Shown: positions 1-6,773 of the stretch, in pieces
How the letters are laid out: the number at the start of each line of letters is the position of its first letter
Numbering within the stretch: the stretch's first letter is position 1
NCBI GenBank assembly: GCA_029935375.1
Contig: JAOZKL010000012.1
Location: 1 to 19,171 of the forward strand
DNA length: 19,171 bases
Origin: Patescibacteria group bacterium
GTDB lineage: Bacteria > Patescibacteriota > JACMRA01
Reading direction: 5' to 3'
The notes under the pieces: model-generated
Database searches by the model: none
The model's input: only the letters and a program-made list of their open reading frames with translations
What the model was told of the DNA's origin: nothing
Program-made: the position numbers and the translations under genes

Positions 1-66
1 TATTTTTAGAATAAATTTAAGAATTTCTACTTGAGAAGCGAATTAGGAAAGAGGTCTAATATTATT

Positions 67-95
67 TTGCACGTTTTCATTTTTTATATTATACT
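67..95 (+). promoter_or_regulatory. Possible promoter for the small basic ORF
   Basis: TTGCAC at 67-72 (3 of 6 to the -35 consensus), a 17 bp spacer, and TATACT at 90-95 (5 of 6 to the -10 consensus). The predicted RNA start falls at about 102, two bases before an ATG at 104. The geometry matches other promoters in this window. Computed by eye; no transcription evidence. Confidence 0.4.
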
Positions 96-103
96 TATTG
101 TAT

Positions 104-310
104 ATGTTTAATCTACGAAAAAAGAAGAGGGTAGGTCTTAAGTCCTTGGTGCAAAAGTTTGTTCGATTCAGATGCAAAAAAAGAAAGAATAGAAGAGGAA
201 GTAATTTTATATGTACTATATTGAGTGGCAATAAAAAACCATCAAAAAAAATAACTCTCTCGCCTAGGGCTAGCAAGGTGGAAATAAATTTAATAAAAAT
301 AGACGATTAG
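104..310 (+). CDS. Possible small basic protein of unknown function (68 aa)
   Basis: I do not recognise this protein. It is strongly basic, with Lys/Arg clusters at about residues 4-10 (RKKKR) and 22-31 (RCKKRKNRRG), two cysteines, and a more acidic C-terminus ending in DD. No membrane segment or signal peptide is visible. I chose the ATG at 104 because a promoter-like pair ends 8 bases upstream; a TTG at 98 in the same frame is possible but would precede the predicted RNA start. The TAG stop at 308-310 lies 6 bases from the stop of the convergent M14 gene, a compact arrangement that favours a real gene. An overlapping antisense ORF (43-276) is the main alternative, as is a non-coding RNA from the same promoter. 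No Shine-Dalgarno sequence is present. Positions 1-66 show nothing I can identify. Confidence 0.35.
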   Translation: MFNLRKKKRVGLKSLVQKFVRFRCKKRKNRRGSNFICTILSGNKKPSKKITLSPRASKVEINLIKIDD

Positions 311-316
311 ATTCGC

Positions 317-1645
317 TTAGAAATTTCGTATCAAATCTAAATATAGCGGAAAGTTTTTATTCCAATCCGTAGCCGTTTTATATGTCGCTTCTATAATTGC
401 AGATGTTATACCTACAGTTTCAGCCCACTCTGTTTGATCTCCTTCTACATGATCGCCTCCATAAAATATTCCAATGGGGTAACCAGTTTTGTTGTGTATA
501 TATTGAGCAAAAGACCTGCTAGACTGGCTATCATTATTACCTAAGAATATAATCCCATATGGTGGCCATTGTGAGTGATAGCTTATGAGATAATCTGGCA
601 TCTGTTTAAGTGTGAAATCATACAAAAAAGCAACTTCTGGCTCGCTTAATGGATAATCCCCTCTATTGTATGCCCATTCCCAGTAGGCTGGCCAGTTTCT
701 GTTTAGATTGACTCCATTGCTGTTTTCCCTTCTATTTAGTCTTGCACCGTCTACATTTATTCTAGTGATTATAATCAAACTTTTATTATTGTTTGTAAAT
801 TCGGCAGGGTGGCTATCAAGATAGTCTACCAACATCCACAATCCTCCTGATGTCCACTCTTCACCGTGAATTCCCCCTGTTAACATTATTTTCTTCCCAT
901 TTTCGTCGCTCTTTCCATATAGATGAGCCGTTAAATCCCTGTCTTCAACGGACTTGCCATAAACAATAGTTTCTTTAAAAGAGGATGTAAAGGTAATAGC
1001 ATATTGAAAATACTCCTCACAGTTTTCGTTTATTTCTGCCAAACACATTTCTTTGCTTATTTTTCCAAAGGTATACTGAGTTAGTCTATCTAGCCTTTTT
1101 GGGTATATATTTAACAGGTTGCCTTCTATATTGTATTCAAAATCGGTTGCTGGAAAAAACTTTAATTGTTTGATTAATATATCAGTAGGCATTTCTTCGA
1201 ATTCTACAGAAAAGTGTTGAGTAGTAGGGATGTTTGTAGTATTGTTGGTAATAGACGCTCCTGAAAAACCAGTTATCTGATCTGGGATATTTGGTATTGT
1301 ATCAACTTTTATATTACTTATAGTTGGTTTCTTCTTAACCACTGGGAAACTAGGATCGTTCAGAACGGTTACTTTGTTATAATCTCTACAATTATCAACT
1401 TTTTTTTCAACCCACTCTTCTTCTATTTCTTTTTTATTTTCTTCTTCCGCAATTTGAGGTGTTGGAATATTCTCTGCAAAATTGCTTTGGACTATTTTTA
1501 TATTATTATCTTTTTTGTTAATATTTTCTATTTCGATTTCATCATTGTTTAAAATCTCCTTATTTTCAGCAGGAGATGGTATTAATAATACAGCAATGGT
1601 GAGGATGACGCTTATTGGAAGTATGAGTATTTTAACTAAGTTCAT
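317..1645 (-). CDS. Secreted M14-family zinc carboxypeptidase with N-terminal Ig-like domain
   Basis: Predicted extracytoplasmic metallopeptidase of 442 aa. Residues 1-25 form a signal peptide or membrane anchor (short basic start, then a hydrophobic run). A charged Glu/Lys/Asn-rich linker extends to about 80. Residues about 143-200 resemble a bacterial Ig-like (Big_5/SbsA type) domain. The peptidase domain fills the C-terminal half. H260 and E263 (HGEE) and H357 (YHSQ) fit the three zinc ligands, R316 in NLNRNW fits the substrate-carboxylate binding motif, and E419 (IIEAT) fits the catalytic Glu. All key M14 positions are therefore present. Family knowledge: such enzymes trim C-terminal residues from peptides or peptidoglycan stems; the substrate here is unknown. 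I chose the ATG at 1645 because the longer frame runs backwards through the tRNA-Val gene. It starts 14 nt after the tRNA CCA, so it is probably transcribed with the tRNA. Confidence 0.85.
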   Translation of the reverse strand: MNLVKILILPISVILTIAVLLIPSPAENKEILNNDEIEIENINKKDNNIKIVQSNFAENIPTPQIAEEENKKEIEEEWVEKKVDNCRDYNKVTVLNDPSFPVVKKKPTISNIKVDTIPNIPDQITGFSGASITNNTTNIPTTQHFSVEFEEMPTDILIKQLKFFPATDFEYNIEGNLLNIYPKRLDRLTQYTFGKISKEMCLAEINENCEEYFQYAITFTSSFKETIVYGKSVEDRDLTAHLYGKSDENGKKIMLTGGIHGEEWTSGGLWMLVDYLDSHPAEFTNNNKSLIIITRINVDGARLNRRENSNGVNLNRNWPAYWEWAYNRGDYPLSEPEVAFLYDFTLKQMPDYLISYHSQWPPYGIIFLGNNDSQSSRSFAQYIHNKTGYPIGIFYGGDHVEGDQTEWAETVGITSAIIEATYKTATDWNKNFPLYLDLIRNF

Positions 1646-1659
1646 ATCTTTATCTAAAA

Positions 1660-1734
1660 TGGTGCGTGATAGAGGAGTTGAACCTCTGACTTCTTCCACG
1701 TCAAGGAAACGCTCTACCCCTGAGCTAATCACGC
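1660..1734 (-). tRNA. tRNA-Val (anticodon GAC), CCA encoded
   Basis: A full cloverleaf reads on the minus strand. The acceptor stem is GCGTGAT/ATCACGC (7 bp). The D arm is GCTC/GAGC with loop AGGGGTA. The anticodon arm is TTTCC/GGAAG with loop TTGACGT, giving anticodon GAC. The variable loop is AAGTC and the T arm is AGAGG/CCTCT with loop TTCAACT. The discriminator is A, and CCA is encoded at 1662-1660. GAC reads Val codons GUC and GUU. The only irregular pair is a U-G at the top of the anticodon stem. It has its own promoter-like sequence just upstream and lies between miaA and the M14 peptidase gene on the same strand. Confidence 0.95.
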
Positions 1735-1744
1735 GTTGGTTAGT

Positions 1745-1773
1745 ATGTTATATTGAAACCGTTTTTTTGTCAA
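1745..1773 (-). promoter_or_regulatory. Promoter for tRNA-Val
   Basis: On the minus strand: TTGACA (1773-1768, perfect -35), a 17 bp spacer, and TAACAT (1750-1745, 4 of 6). The predicted RNA start is about 1738, four bases before the mature tRNA 5' end. The -35 box sits within a few bases of the miaA stop codon. Confidence 0.6.
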
Positions 1774-1776
1774 GTT

Positions 1777-2673
1777 TTAGCTTTTTACACTCCCTACTAT
1801 TTGATCAACATTTTTTATCCATATTATCTCAGTCTGTTTTTTTAGCCAAGTGTATTGTCTTTTTGCATAGTGCCATATTTCATTTATCAATACATTCCTC
1901 CATCTTTCTTTGCTAATCATACCTAATAATAACAATTTGATTATTCTGTACTCTAGTCCTAGACTTAGAAACTTTTCTGTAGATATATCCAAATTTCTTA
2001 TTTCTTCCACCATTCCATCAGATACTCTTTTTTCAAACCTTTTTTGTATTTTATCCCGCAGGTTTTTTTGGCTAACTTCTATTGCAAAATGATATTTCTT
2101 ATCAAACCGAGGATAGTCTAGCTTTACAGTCCAACCCTCTTTTTTAGAAATATTTCTTAATATAATGCTTTGTAATCTTCTTGGATTTTTTATATCACTT
2201 TCATTTAAATTTTTTATATCTATATGTTTAGCAGTTTCTCGTTTTAATAATTCAAGGTTCATTGATTTTAATCTTTTTTTAATGTTATCAAACTTTATTT
2301 GCGCGCTTGGTTTTATGCTTCCAATTGCATATTCTTCTAGAACTGCCTTTGAATACAATCCAGTTCCACCGGTTAGTATTATCCATTCTGGCATTTTATT
2401 TTTAAATAACTTTGTCCAATCTTGCAAAAAATTGGCTAGTGTATAATTCTCATTAGGATTTATATAATCTATCAAATAATGATCTATTTGTCTGTATTTA
2501 TATACCCCATCTTTCCAATTGCCCTCTACTTTGCCGGTGCCGAGATCTAGTTTTTTATACACCTGTCTAGAATCGCAGCTTACAATACAGGCATTTTTTA
2601 ATTCTATCGCCAAATCTACTGCAAGATCTGATTTGCCGCTGCTTGTTTGTCCGGATATTACTATTAGTTTCAT
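1777..2673 (-). CDS. miaA: tRNA dimethylallyltransferase MiaA
   Basis: Cytoplasmic tRNA-modifying enzyme that transfers the dimethylallyl group from dimethylallyl diphosphate to N6 of A37 in tRNAs reading UNN codons. The 298 aa length is normal for the family. The P-loop GQTSSGKS is at residues 8-15, followed by the DSRQVYKKLDLGTGK segment at about 34-48, which carries the conserved Asp and the substrate-channel residues. LTGGTGLYSKA lies at about 100-110, and the C-terminal helical part ends with the family's YAKRQYTWLKK segment. The ATG at 2673 lies one base after the stop of the upstream FtsB-like gene, so the two are an operon. No Shine-Dalgarno sequence is visible. The neighbouring tRNA-Val is not a MiaA substrate class (it does not read UNN codons), so that adjacency is probably incidental. 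Confidence 0.95.
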   Translation of the reverse strand: MKLIVISGQTSSGKSDLAVDLAIELKNACIVSCDSRQVYKKLDLGTGKVEGNWKDGVYKYRQIDHYLIDYINPNENYTLANFLQDWTKLFKNKMPEWIILTGGTGLYSKAVLEEYAIGSIKPSAQIKFDNIKKRLKSMNLELLKRETAKHIDIKNLNESDIKNPRRLQSIILRNISKKEGWTVKLDYPRFDKKYHFAIEVSQKNLRDKIQKRFEKRVSDGMVEEIRNLDISTEKFLSLGLEYRIIKLLLLGMISKERWRNVLINEIWHYAKRQYTWLKKQTEIIWIKNVDQIVGSVKS

Positions 2674-2674
2674 A

Positions 2675-3085
2675 TTATTGCGGTGTAATATATTTTAGCC
2701 TATCTTGTCCAAAAAAACAATCTATCCATTTTTCAATATTAGTTTTTTCTTCTCCATCATTTAGCGGGGTGTATGAAGCTCTTTGTCCAATTGTAGTTCC
2801 TTCAAATTGTGATGTGTCAAGAATATTTTCACCGTTCTTTCTCATATTCATTTCTTCTTTTGCATACTTTTCTTTATAAAAATCACTAGATAGATAATTG
2901 TCTGGATGTCTTAGATCTTCAGCTATGTTGTTAATTATAGATAGCTCTGTACTTGTTTTTTGTATTCTTGCTTTTTCATGCCAGATTTTATAGAATTGTA
3001 TGATATTTACAATTAATCCAGATATTATTATTATATGCACCACAAATTGCACGGCTGGTATTTGGAAAAACTTTTTTACTGTCAT
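2675..3085 (-). CDS. Small single-pass membrane protein, FtsB/DivIC-like
   Basis: A 136-aa protein with a short cytoplasmic start, one membrane segment at about residues 10-33, and a polar helical stretch (about 35-60) that could form a coiled coil. The C-terminal tail includes an aromatic IEKWIDCFFG motif near residues 117-126. Short N-terminus, one membrane pass, coiled coil and a Trp-containing tail make the layout of septum-formation-initiator (FtsB/DivIC) proteins. Members of that family scaffold the divisome outside the membrane. The assignment rests on layout and weak motif resemblance; an unrelated bitopic protein is possible. It is first in the leftward operon and is followed directly by miaA. 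Its ATG lies 8 bases after a TTTAAT box, so the mRNA is probably leaderless. Confidence 0.55.
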   Translation of the reverse strand: MTVKKFFQIPAVQFVVHIIIISGLIVNIIQFYKIWHEKARIQKTSTELSIINNIAEDLRHPDNYLSSDFYKEKYAKEEMNMRKNGENILDTSQFEGTTIGQRASYTPLNDGEEKTNIEKWIDCFFGQDRLKYITPQ

Positions 3086-3093
3086 TTGATGAC

Positions 3094-3122
3094 ATTAAAT
3101 TTCTTTATATACAAATTGTCAA
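3094..3122 (-). promoter_or_regulatory. Promoter for the ftsB-like/miaA operon
   Basis: On the minus strand: TTGACA (3122-3117, perfect), a 17 bp spacer, and TTTAAT (3099-3094, 5 of 6). The predicted start is about 3087, two bases before the ATG at 3085. It is back-to-back with the promoter of the rightward operon; the two -35 boxes are only 11 bp apart. Confidence 0.65.
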
Positions 3123-3133
3123 CCTTTTTACAA

Positions 3134-3162
3134 TTGACAAATTTCAACTTATATTGTAAACT
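3134..3162 (+). promoter_or_regulatory. Promoter for the Gln-rich/adenylate-kinase-like operon
   Basis: TTGACA (3134-3139, perfect), a 17 bp spacer, and TAAACT (3157-3162, 4 of 6). The predicted start is about 3169, giving a leader of about 8 nt before the ATG at 3177. The same -10 sequence, TAAACT, is used before the HtrA-like gene. Confidence 0.6.
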
Positions 3163-3176
3163 AGATATATTGTAAT

Positions 3177-3980
3177 ATGCAAGGAAATAATCAATCATTT
3201 TCACCACCAAATATGGCTAATATGCCAGGGATGAATCAGGTTATGGGCTCTAATTCTGAGGGACGTGAACAAAATGAGAAGCCTGCACAGCGAGTAGCTA
3301 GAAGGGCAAAGGCGATGAGGCCAATAGGTAGGAAGATAAAAAATACAAGACAAGAGCTTGTAGATTATTTGGCGGAGAATAATGTAGGTCTGGTTACATC
3401 TGCCTTGGAGTTTCAAAATACAGGTGATTTTATACTATCTAGTTATGTTATTTATCATGAATATAGGGATCTTAGAGAGCCTTTATCAGAATTTATAACC
3501 AAGTATCCAGATATAAAATCTTCTGCAGAATCGATTAGAGAAATCCTTTTTCCATTACAAGGCCAGATGAGGGTGAAATTAGAAGCTGTTACAGGTCAGC
3601 CTACATTTATTCATCATCCACAACAACAGTTTGTTCAACAACCACCACAGTTTCAGCAACCACAAAATTTTAATAATAATCAGCAGTTTCAACAAGGTAA
3701 TTTCCAACAGGGCAATAATACATATCAACAACAATATTCACAACAGTCACATCAAGTTGCTCCTGGTGATGGATATGGTGGGGTAGTGGGGTATACACAA
3801 CAATCTAGTGGAATGGTATCATCTCAACCTCAGTTTGCTCAACATCCACAAAATATTCCAAATCAACTTCCACAACAGGAATTGAATCAGAACAGTGCTA
3901 TACAGCCAGATCCATCTTTACAACAACCTCAAAATATTCCAAATGATGATCCGTTTAATGGGTATAGTCAGCAAATTTAA
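3177..3980 (+). CDS. Protein of unknown function with prion-like Gln/Asn/Pro-rich C-terminus
   Basis: I do not recognise this 267-aa protein. Residues 1-33 are disordered and rich in Asn, Met and Gly. Residues about 34-140 look like a compact helical domain that is strongly basic at its start (RVARRAKAMRPIGRKIKN) and contains an aromatic core (YVIYHEY at about 90-96). From about 141 to the end the chain is dominated by Gln, Asn and Pro, with runs such as QQQ and a repeated PQNIPN (near 224 and 251). No signal peptide or membrane segment is visible, so it is probably cytoplasmic. It is the first gene of an operon with two adenylate-kinase-like genes (10 nt to the next ATG). The tail composition is typical of self-associating or condensate-forming proteins, but that is inference. 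The basic domain could bind nucleic acid. Confidence 0.75.
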   Translation: MQGNNQSFSPPNMANMPGMNQVMGSNSEGREQNEKPAQRVARRAKAMRPIGRKIKNTRQELVDYLAENNVGLVTSALEFQNTGDFILSSYVIYHEYRDLREPLSEFITKYPDIKSSAESIREILFPLQGQMRVKLEAVTGQPTFIHHPQQQFVQQPPQFQQPQNFNNNQQFQQGNFQQGNNTYQQQYSQQSHQVAPGDGYGGVVGYTQQSSGMVSSQPQFAQHPQNIPNQLPQQELNQNSAIQPDPSLQQPQNIPNDDPFNGYSQQI

Positions 3981-3990
3981 TAAAAGATAA

Positions 3991-4683
3991 ATGACTACTT
4001 CAGCAAATTTAATAATATTATATGGTCCTCCTGGTAGTGGGAAGGGAACACAATCGCTATTACTAGAAAAACAATTAGATGCTAAGTTTTTTGATGCAGG
4101 GCAAAGTTTTCGCTCTTTTGTTGCCAATCATTCGTCTGATGCAGATCCGGAGTGCTATAGGGCAGAGAGAATGAATAAGATGATGTCTGATGGAGTCCCT
4201 ATTTTAACAGAAGATTATTTTCATATTGTTAAAGAAGTTGTTAATAACACAGTCTCAAAAAGTAATAAACTTTTAATTATGGACAAACCTGGAGGGGTTC
4301 TGGTTCCAGAGGCTGAATGGCTGAATTCTCTGATAATTGAGAAGCGTTTAAAGGTTTCTTTTGTTCATCTTAACTTAAGCTTAGACAAAGCTGTTGAGAG
4401 GGCTACAAATCGTTGGTGTGTCTCAGGATCTAAAAAATCATTTCGATCTCTAAGTGAAGCTAAATCTTTTTGCGGTATTGATCACGAGCCATTTCAGCGC
4501 AAAGATGATGAGAATATAAAGGCTATTGAGAATAGATACAAAACTTTATACGAAGTTAACAAGTCAGAAATACTATCTATATTTGCAAAAAATAAATTCG
4601 TAAAAATGCTGGAAGTGAATGCTGATAATCAGATTGAGTATATTAATAAGAAAATATACGACTTTATAAAATCAAATTTTTAA
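3991..4683 (+). CDS. Adenylate-kinase-like P-loop kinase, copy 1 (divergent)
   Basis: A 230-aa protein with an adenylate kinase fold signature. The P-loop GPPGSGKGT is at 12-20, R41 sits where the NMP-binding Arg lies (AGQSFRSF), and the lid side has R137 and R141 (ERATNR), the R170-x-D-D motif (QRKDD) and R182 (NRY). The usual DGFPR motif reads DKPGG here (98-102), so the nucleotide-monophosphate-contacting Arg is missing. The LID segment is replaced by a GSKKSF...EAKSFC...DHEPFQR block shared with copy 2, with no four-Cys zinc site. It lies 10 nt after the Gln-rich protein gene and 9 nt before copy 2, without a Shine-Dalgarno sequence. It may be a nucleoside monophosphate kinase with altered specificity, or a non-catalytic partner of copy 2. 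I cannot tell which, if either, is the cell's main Adk. Confidence 0.8.
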   Translation: MTTSANLIILYGPPGSGKGTQSLLLEKQLDAKFFDAGQSFRSFVANHSSDADPECYRAERMNKMMSDGVPILTEDYFHIVKEVVNNTVSKSNKLLIMDKPGGVLVPEAEWLNSLIIEKRLKVSFVHLNLSLDKAVERATNRWCVSGSKKSFRSLSEAKSFCGIDHEPFQRKDDENIKAIENRYKTLYEVNKSEILSIFAKNKFVKMLEVNADNQIEYINKKIYDFIKSNF

Positions 4684-4692
4684 TATATTTAT

Positions 4693-5406
4693 ATGACTAA
4701 AAAAATAGATACGACTAATTTACCAGAAATAATATTTTTATATGGTCCAGCTGGTAGCGGCAAGGGGACTCAGGCAGAGTTATTGTTGGATATACTAGAT
4801 AATTACATTCATTTGGAATTTGGGTCATCTCTTCGTGATTTTGTTTTAGAAAATCTCAATAGTAGTGATGAAGAACAAAATTTAAGAGCTGTTCGTATGA
4901 AAAGCAGTATGGATAAGGGTCTTCCTGTTCCTGTTTATGATTTGCGTTTTGTGATAGAGAGAAAAATAAATGATATTCTCAGCAGTGGTAAGAAAATTAT
5001 TCTTGATGGAGCTGGTCGCAGTATTGAAGAAGCAAAGTGGCAATCTGGTTTTATCAAAAAAAGTAAATTCAAATCTTGTATATTTCATTTATATATCGCA
5101 CTTGATGAGACTATTTATAGGGCGACTCATCGTTGGTATATTCCTGGAAGCAAGAAACCTTTTATTTCTTTTGATGAGGCGAAAAAAGTTTGCAGTCACG
5201 ATAAAGAGCCTTTTCAGAGAAACGATGATACTAGACTAGATAGTATAAAAACTCGTTATAAAAAACAGTATAGAGAGCATGTTGCAGAAATTTTGAAGAC
5301 TTATCAAGTTAATAGTGGTACAAATGTTTTTTTGGTGGATGGTAATCAGAAGATTCCTGCTGTAGCTAGGTTTATCAAGAATTTATTGGTTGATTTCTAC
5401 AACTAA
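4693..5406 (+). CDS. Adenylate-kinase-like P-loop kinase, copy 2
   Basis: A 237-aa paralogue of the preceding protein. The P-loop GPAGSGKGT is at 18-26 and the NMP-site Arg is R48 (GSSLRDF). DGAGR at 105-109 keeps both the Asp and the Arg of the adenylate kinase DGFPR motif. On the lid side it has R143 and R147 (YRATHR), R176-N-D-D and R188. The shared LID block PGSKKPF...EAKKVC...DKEPFQR is present. Retention of every Arg suggests this copy is catalytically competent, transferring phosphate from ATP to a nucleoside monophosphate; the acceptor base is not predictable. The start codon follows copy 1 by 9 nt with no Shine-Dalgarno, so translation may depend on copy 1. A weak hairpin at 5411-5425 after the stop could mark the operon end. 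Confidence 0.85.
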   Translation: MTKKIDTTNLPEIIFLYGPAGSGKGTQAELLLDILDNYIHLEFGSSLRDFVLENLNSSDEEQNLRAVRMKSSMDKGLPVPVYDLRFVIERKINDILSSGKKIILDGAGRSIEEAKWQSGFIKKSKFKSCIFHLYIALDETIYRATHRWYIPGSKKPFISFDEAKKVCSHDKEPFQRNDDTRLDSIKTRYKKQYREHVAEILKTYQVNSGTNVFLVDGNQKIPAVARFIKNLLVDFYN

Positions 5407-5439
5407 ACATAAAAGATACTCTTTTTCTTGTTTTACTTT

Positions 5440-5468
5440 TTGACAATACATAAAAAATGTGTTATATT
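5440..5468 (+). promoter_or_regulatory. Promoter for the sortase gene
   Basis: TTGACA (5440-5445, perfect), a 17 bp spacer, and TATATT (5463-5468, 5 of 6). The predicted start is about 5475. The box lies inside an upstream extension of the sortase frame, which is one reason for starting that gene at 5485. Confidence 0.7.
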
Positions 5469-5484
5469 GAGGGTATATACAAGA

Positions 5485-6261
5485 ATGAGTATGACAATAC
5501 ATGTGATTAGTAAAATTATTTTGATAAAAACTTTGTTTTTAGTTAGTTTCTTTTTTGGAATCGGTCTTTTTGCAGCCCAGTCTACACAAGTACCGGTTTT
5601 TGCAGTATCTGAAGAGTCTTCTTTTTTGCAGAATATAGGAGAGGACATATTTTCTTCATCTCCATCTTCTGTAGATATAGAACCAGAATATCTTGAGGTG
5701 GAGGCTGTTAACGATTTTACACCTACTGAAGAAGAAGTTTTAGGTGTTAAAACTATTAAAGATATTAATATTGAACCTATCGCATCGAAGAATTCAACGC
5801 TAACAATTTCTAAAATCGGTATAAGTAACCAAGATCTAACATACAGCTCTGCTTTAACTATGGAAGATATAGATAGCAAATTATTAGAAGGGCCTGTGGT
5901 AGAAAACCAACTAACTTCTGATTTATGTACTCCAAATAAGAATAGCTATATATATGGCCATTCTGAACCAGTCTACAAGTCTACCTCTCACCACAACGGA
6001 GTTGCTATTTTTGAAGATTTAACGACTTTAGTATCTGGAGATGTAATTGAGGTGATTAATGAAAGTGGAACAAAATGCACCTATAAAGTTAAACACTGGG
6101 AGACAGCTGTTACAGAAGCAGATGGCAAGGGTGTTAGCATCGAAACATTTAATAGGGTTTTCAATCCTGAGGAGGTGGGTAATGGATTTCTTACTATACA
6201 AACTTGTAAGAAAGGGTCTACTACAGTGAGGATGATATTGAGAGCAGAGCTTGTTTTATAA
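5485..6261 (+). CDS. Sortase family transpeptidase
   Basis: A 258-aa membrane-anchored cysteine transpeptidase. Residues about 7-32 form the N-terminal hydrophobic anchor, a Glu/Ser-rich linker follows to about 85, and the sortase beta-barrel fills the rest. The catalytic set is visible: H159 in YGHS, C241 in the TIQTC motif, and an Arg shortly after it (R249 in TTVRM; R253 is also near). Sortases cleave a sorting signal and join the protein to the cell wall or to pilin subunits; no substrate with an LPxTG-type tail is encoded in this window. I start at the ATG at 5485 because the promoter ends at 5468; an ATG at 5491 is equally possible. The gene converges on the GtrA-like gene with only 16 bp between the stops. 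Confidence 0.9.
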   Translation: MSMTIHVISKIILIKTLFLVSFFFGIGLFAAQSTQVPVFAVSEESSFLQNIGEDIFSSSPSSVDIEPEYLEVEAVNDFTPTEEEVLGVKTIKDINIEPIASKNSTLTISKIGISNQDLTYSSALTMEDIDSKLLEGPVVENQLTSDLCTPNKNSYIYGHSEPVYKSTSHHNGVAIFEDLTTLVSGDVIEVINESGTKCTYKVKHWETAVTEADGKGVSIETFNRVFNPEEVGNGFLTIQTCKKGSTTVRMILRAELVL

Positions 6262-6277
6262 TCCTTTTAAAGGTTTG

Positions 6278-6760
6278 TTAGAATACTAAGTACTTATATC
6301 CAAAGTAATTAAAGAACATTGAGACAATTATTGCAGTTGCTTTTATCCCTAATAACCAAAGGTTTTTTGTAAGTTTAATTTTGCCAAGTAATGGTAGTTT
6401 TTTTATTACAGGCTCGTATATATTATTCTTAAATAGTTTGTAAAATTTTGGATTAGCAAAATATTGTAGAAAAATTGACGACACTGTTAATGCTATTATA
6501 CTTACAGCAAAATAAGTTATCCAACTTGGGTTTTCTTTATTGGTATCTGAAAACGTAAAAGTGCTATTCCAAATATAATTATTTGCATTAGATATGATAA
6601 ATGATATTCCATGAAATACTGTAATAGATTTTATTTTACTCTTTTTTAGAGCCTTTATTTCTTTCATGGTCTTCAACAGCGCCCAAAATACACTAAGATC
6701 TATTACCACACCAGATGCTCCTACAATTGCGAATATTAAAAACCTTTCTATTTCAGTCAT
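6278..6760 (-). CDS. GtrA-like four-helix membrane protein
   Basis: A 160-aa integral membrane protein with four predicted helices (about 8-28, 50-70, 83-103, 134-158). It has the family's opening (RFLIFAIVGASGVVIDLSVF) and the NANNYIWNSTFTF motif at about 58-70 after helix 2. GtrA-like proteins are associated with flipping or handing over lipid-linked sugars for cell-surface polysaccharides or teichoic-acid glycosylation; the partner glycosyltransferase is not in this window. The start lies 13 bp after the stop of the DUF2238 gene, so the two are probably one transcript. No Shine-Dalgarno sequence is visible. Confidence 0.85.
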   Translation of the reverse strand: MTEIERFLIFAIVGASGVVIDLSVFWALLKTMKEIKALKKSKIKSITVFHGISFIISNANNYIWNSTFTFSDTNKENPSWITYFAVSIIALTVSSIFLQYFANPKFYKLFKNNIYEPVIKKLPLLGKIKLTKNLWLLGIKATAIIVSMFFNYFGYKYLVF

Positions 6761-6773
6761 AAAATTTATTTAT

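Noticed and set aside
43..276. 77-residue minus-strand ORF, hydrophobic
   Set aside because: Antisense to the plus-strand basic ORF that has a promoter and compact end. Its composition is what antisense of Lys-rich sequence gives, and no family resemblance or start signal is visible.
1646..1732. In-frame N-terminal extension of the M14 peptidase (29 residues)
   Set aside because: These codons are the tRNA-Val gene read as protein; the signal peptide begins at the internal Met at 1645.
5411..5425. AAAAGA/TCTTTT hairpin after the second kinase gene
   Set aside because: Only one G-C pair and a 3-base loop; too weak to call a terminator with confidence.
5428..5484. Upstream extension of the sortase frame
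   Set aside because: It contains the -35 and -10 boxes; the hydrophobic anchor starts after the ATG at 5485.
6261..6277. CCTTTTAAAGG palindrome between the convergent sortase and GtrA-like genes
   Set aside because: The stem is at most four pairs; insufficient for a terminator call.
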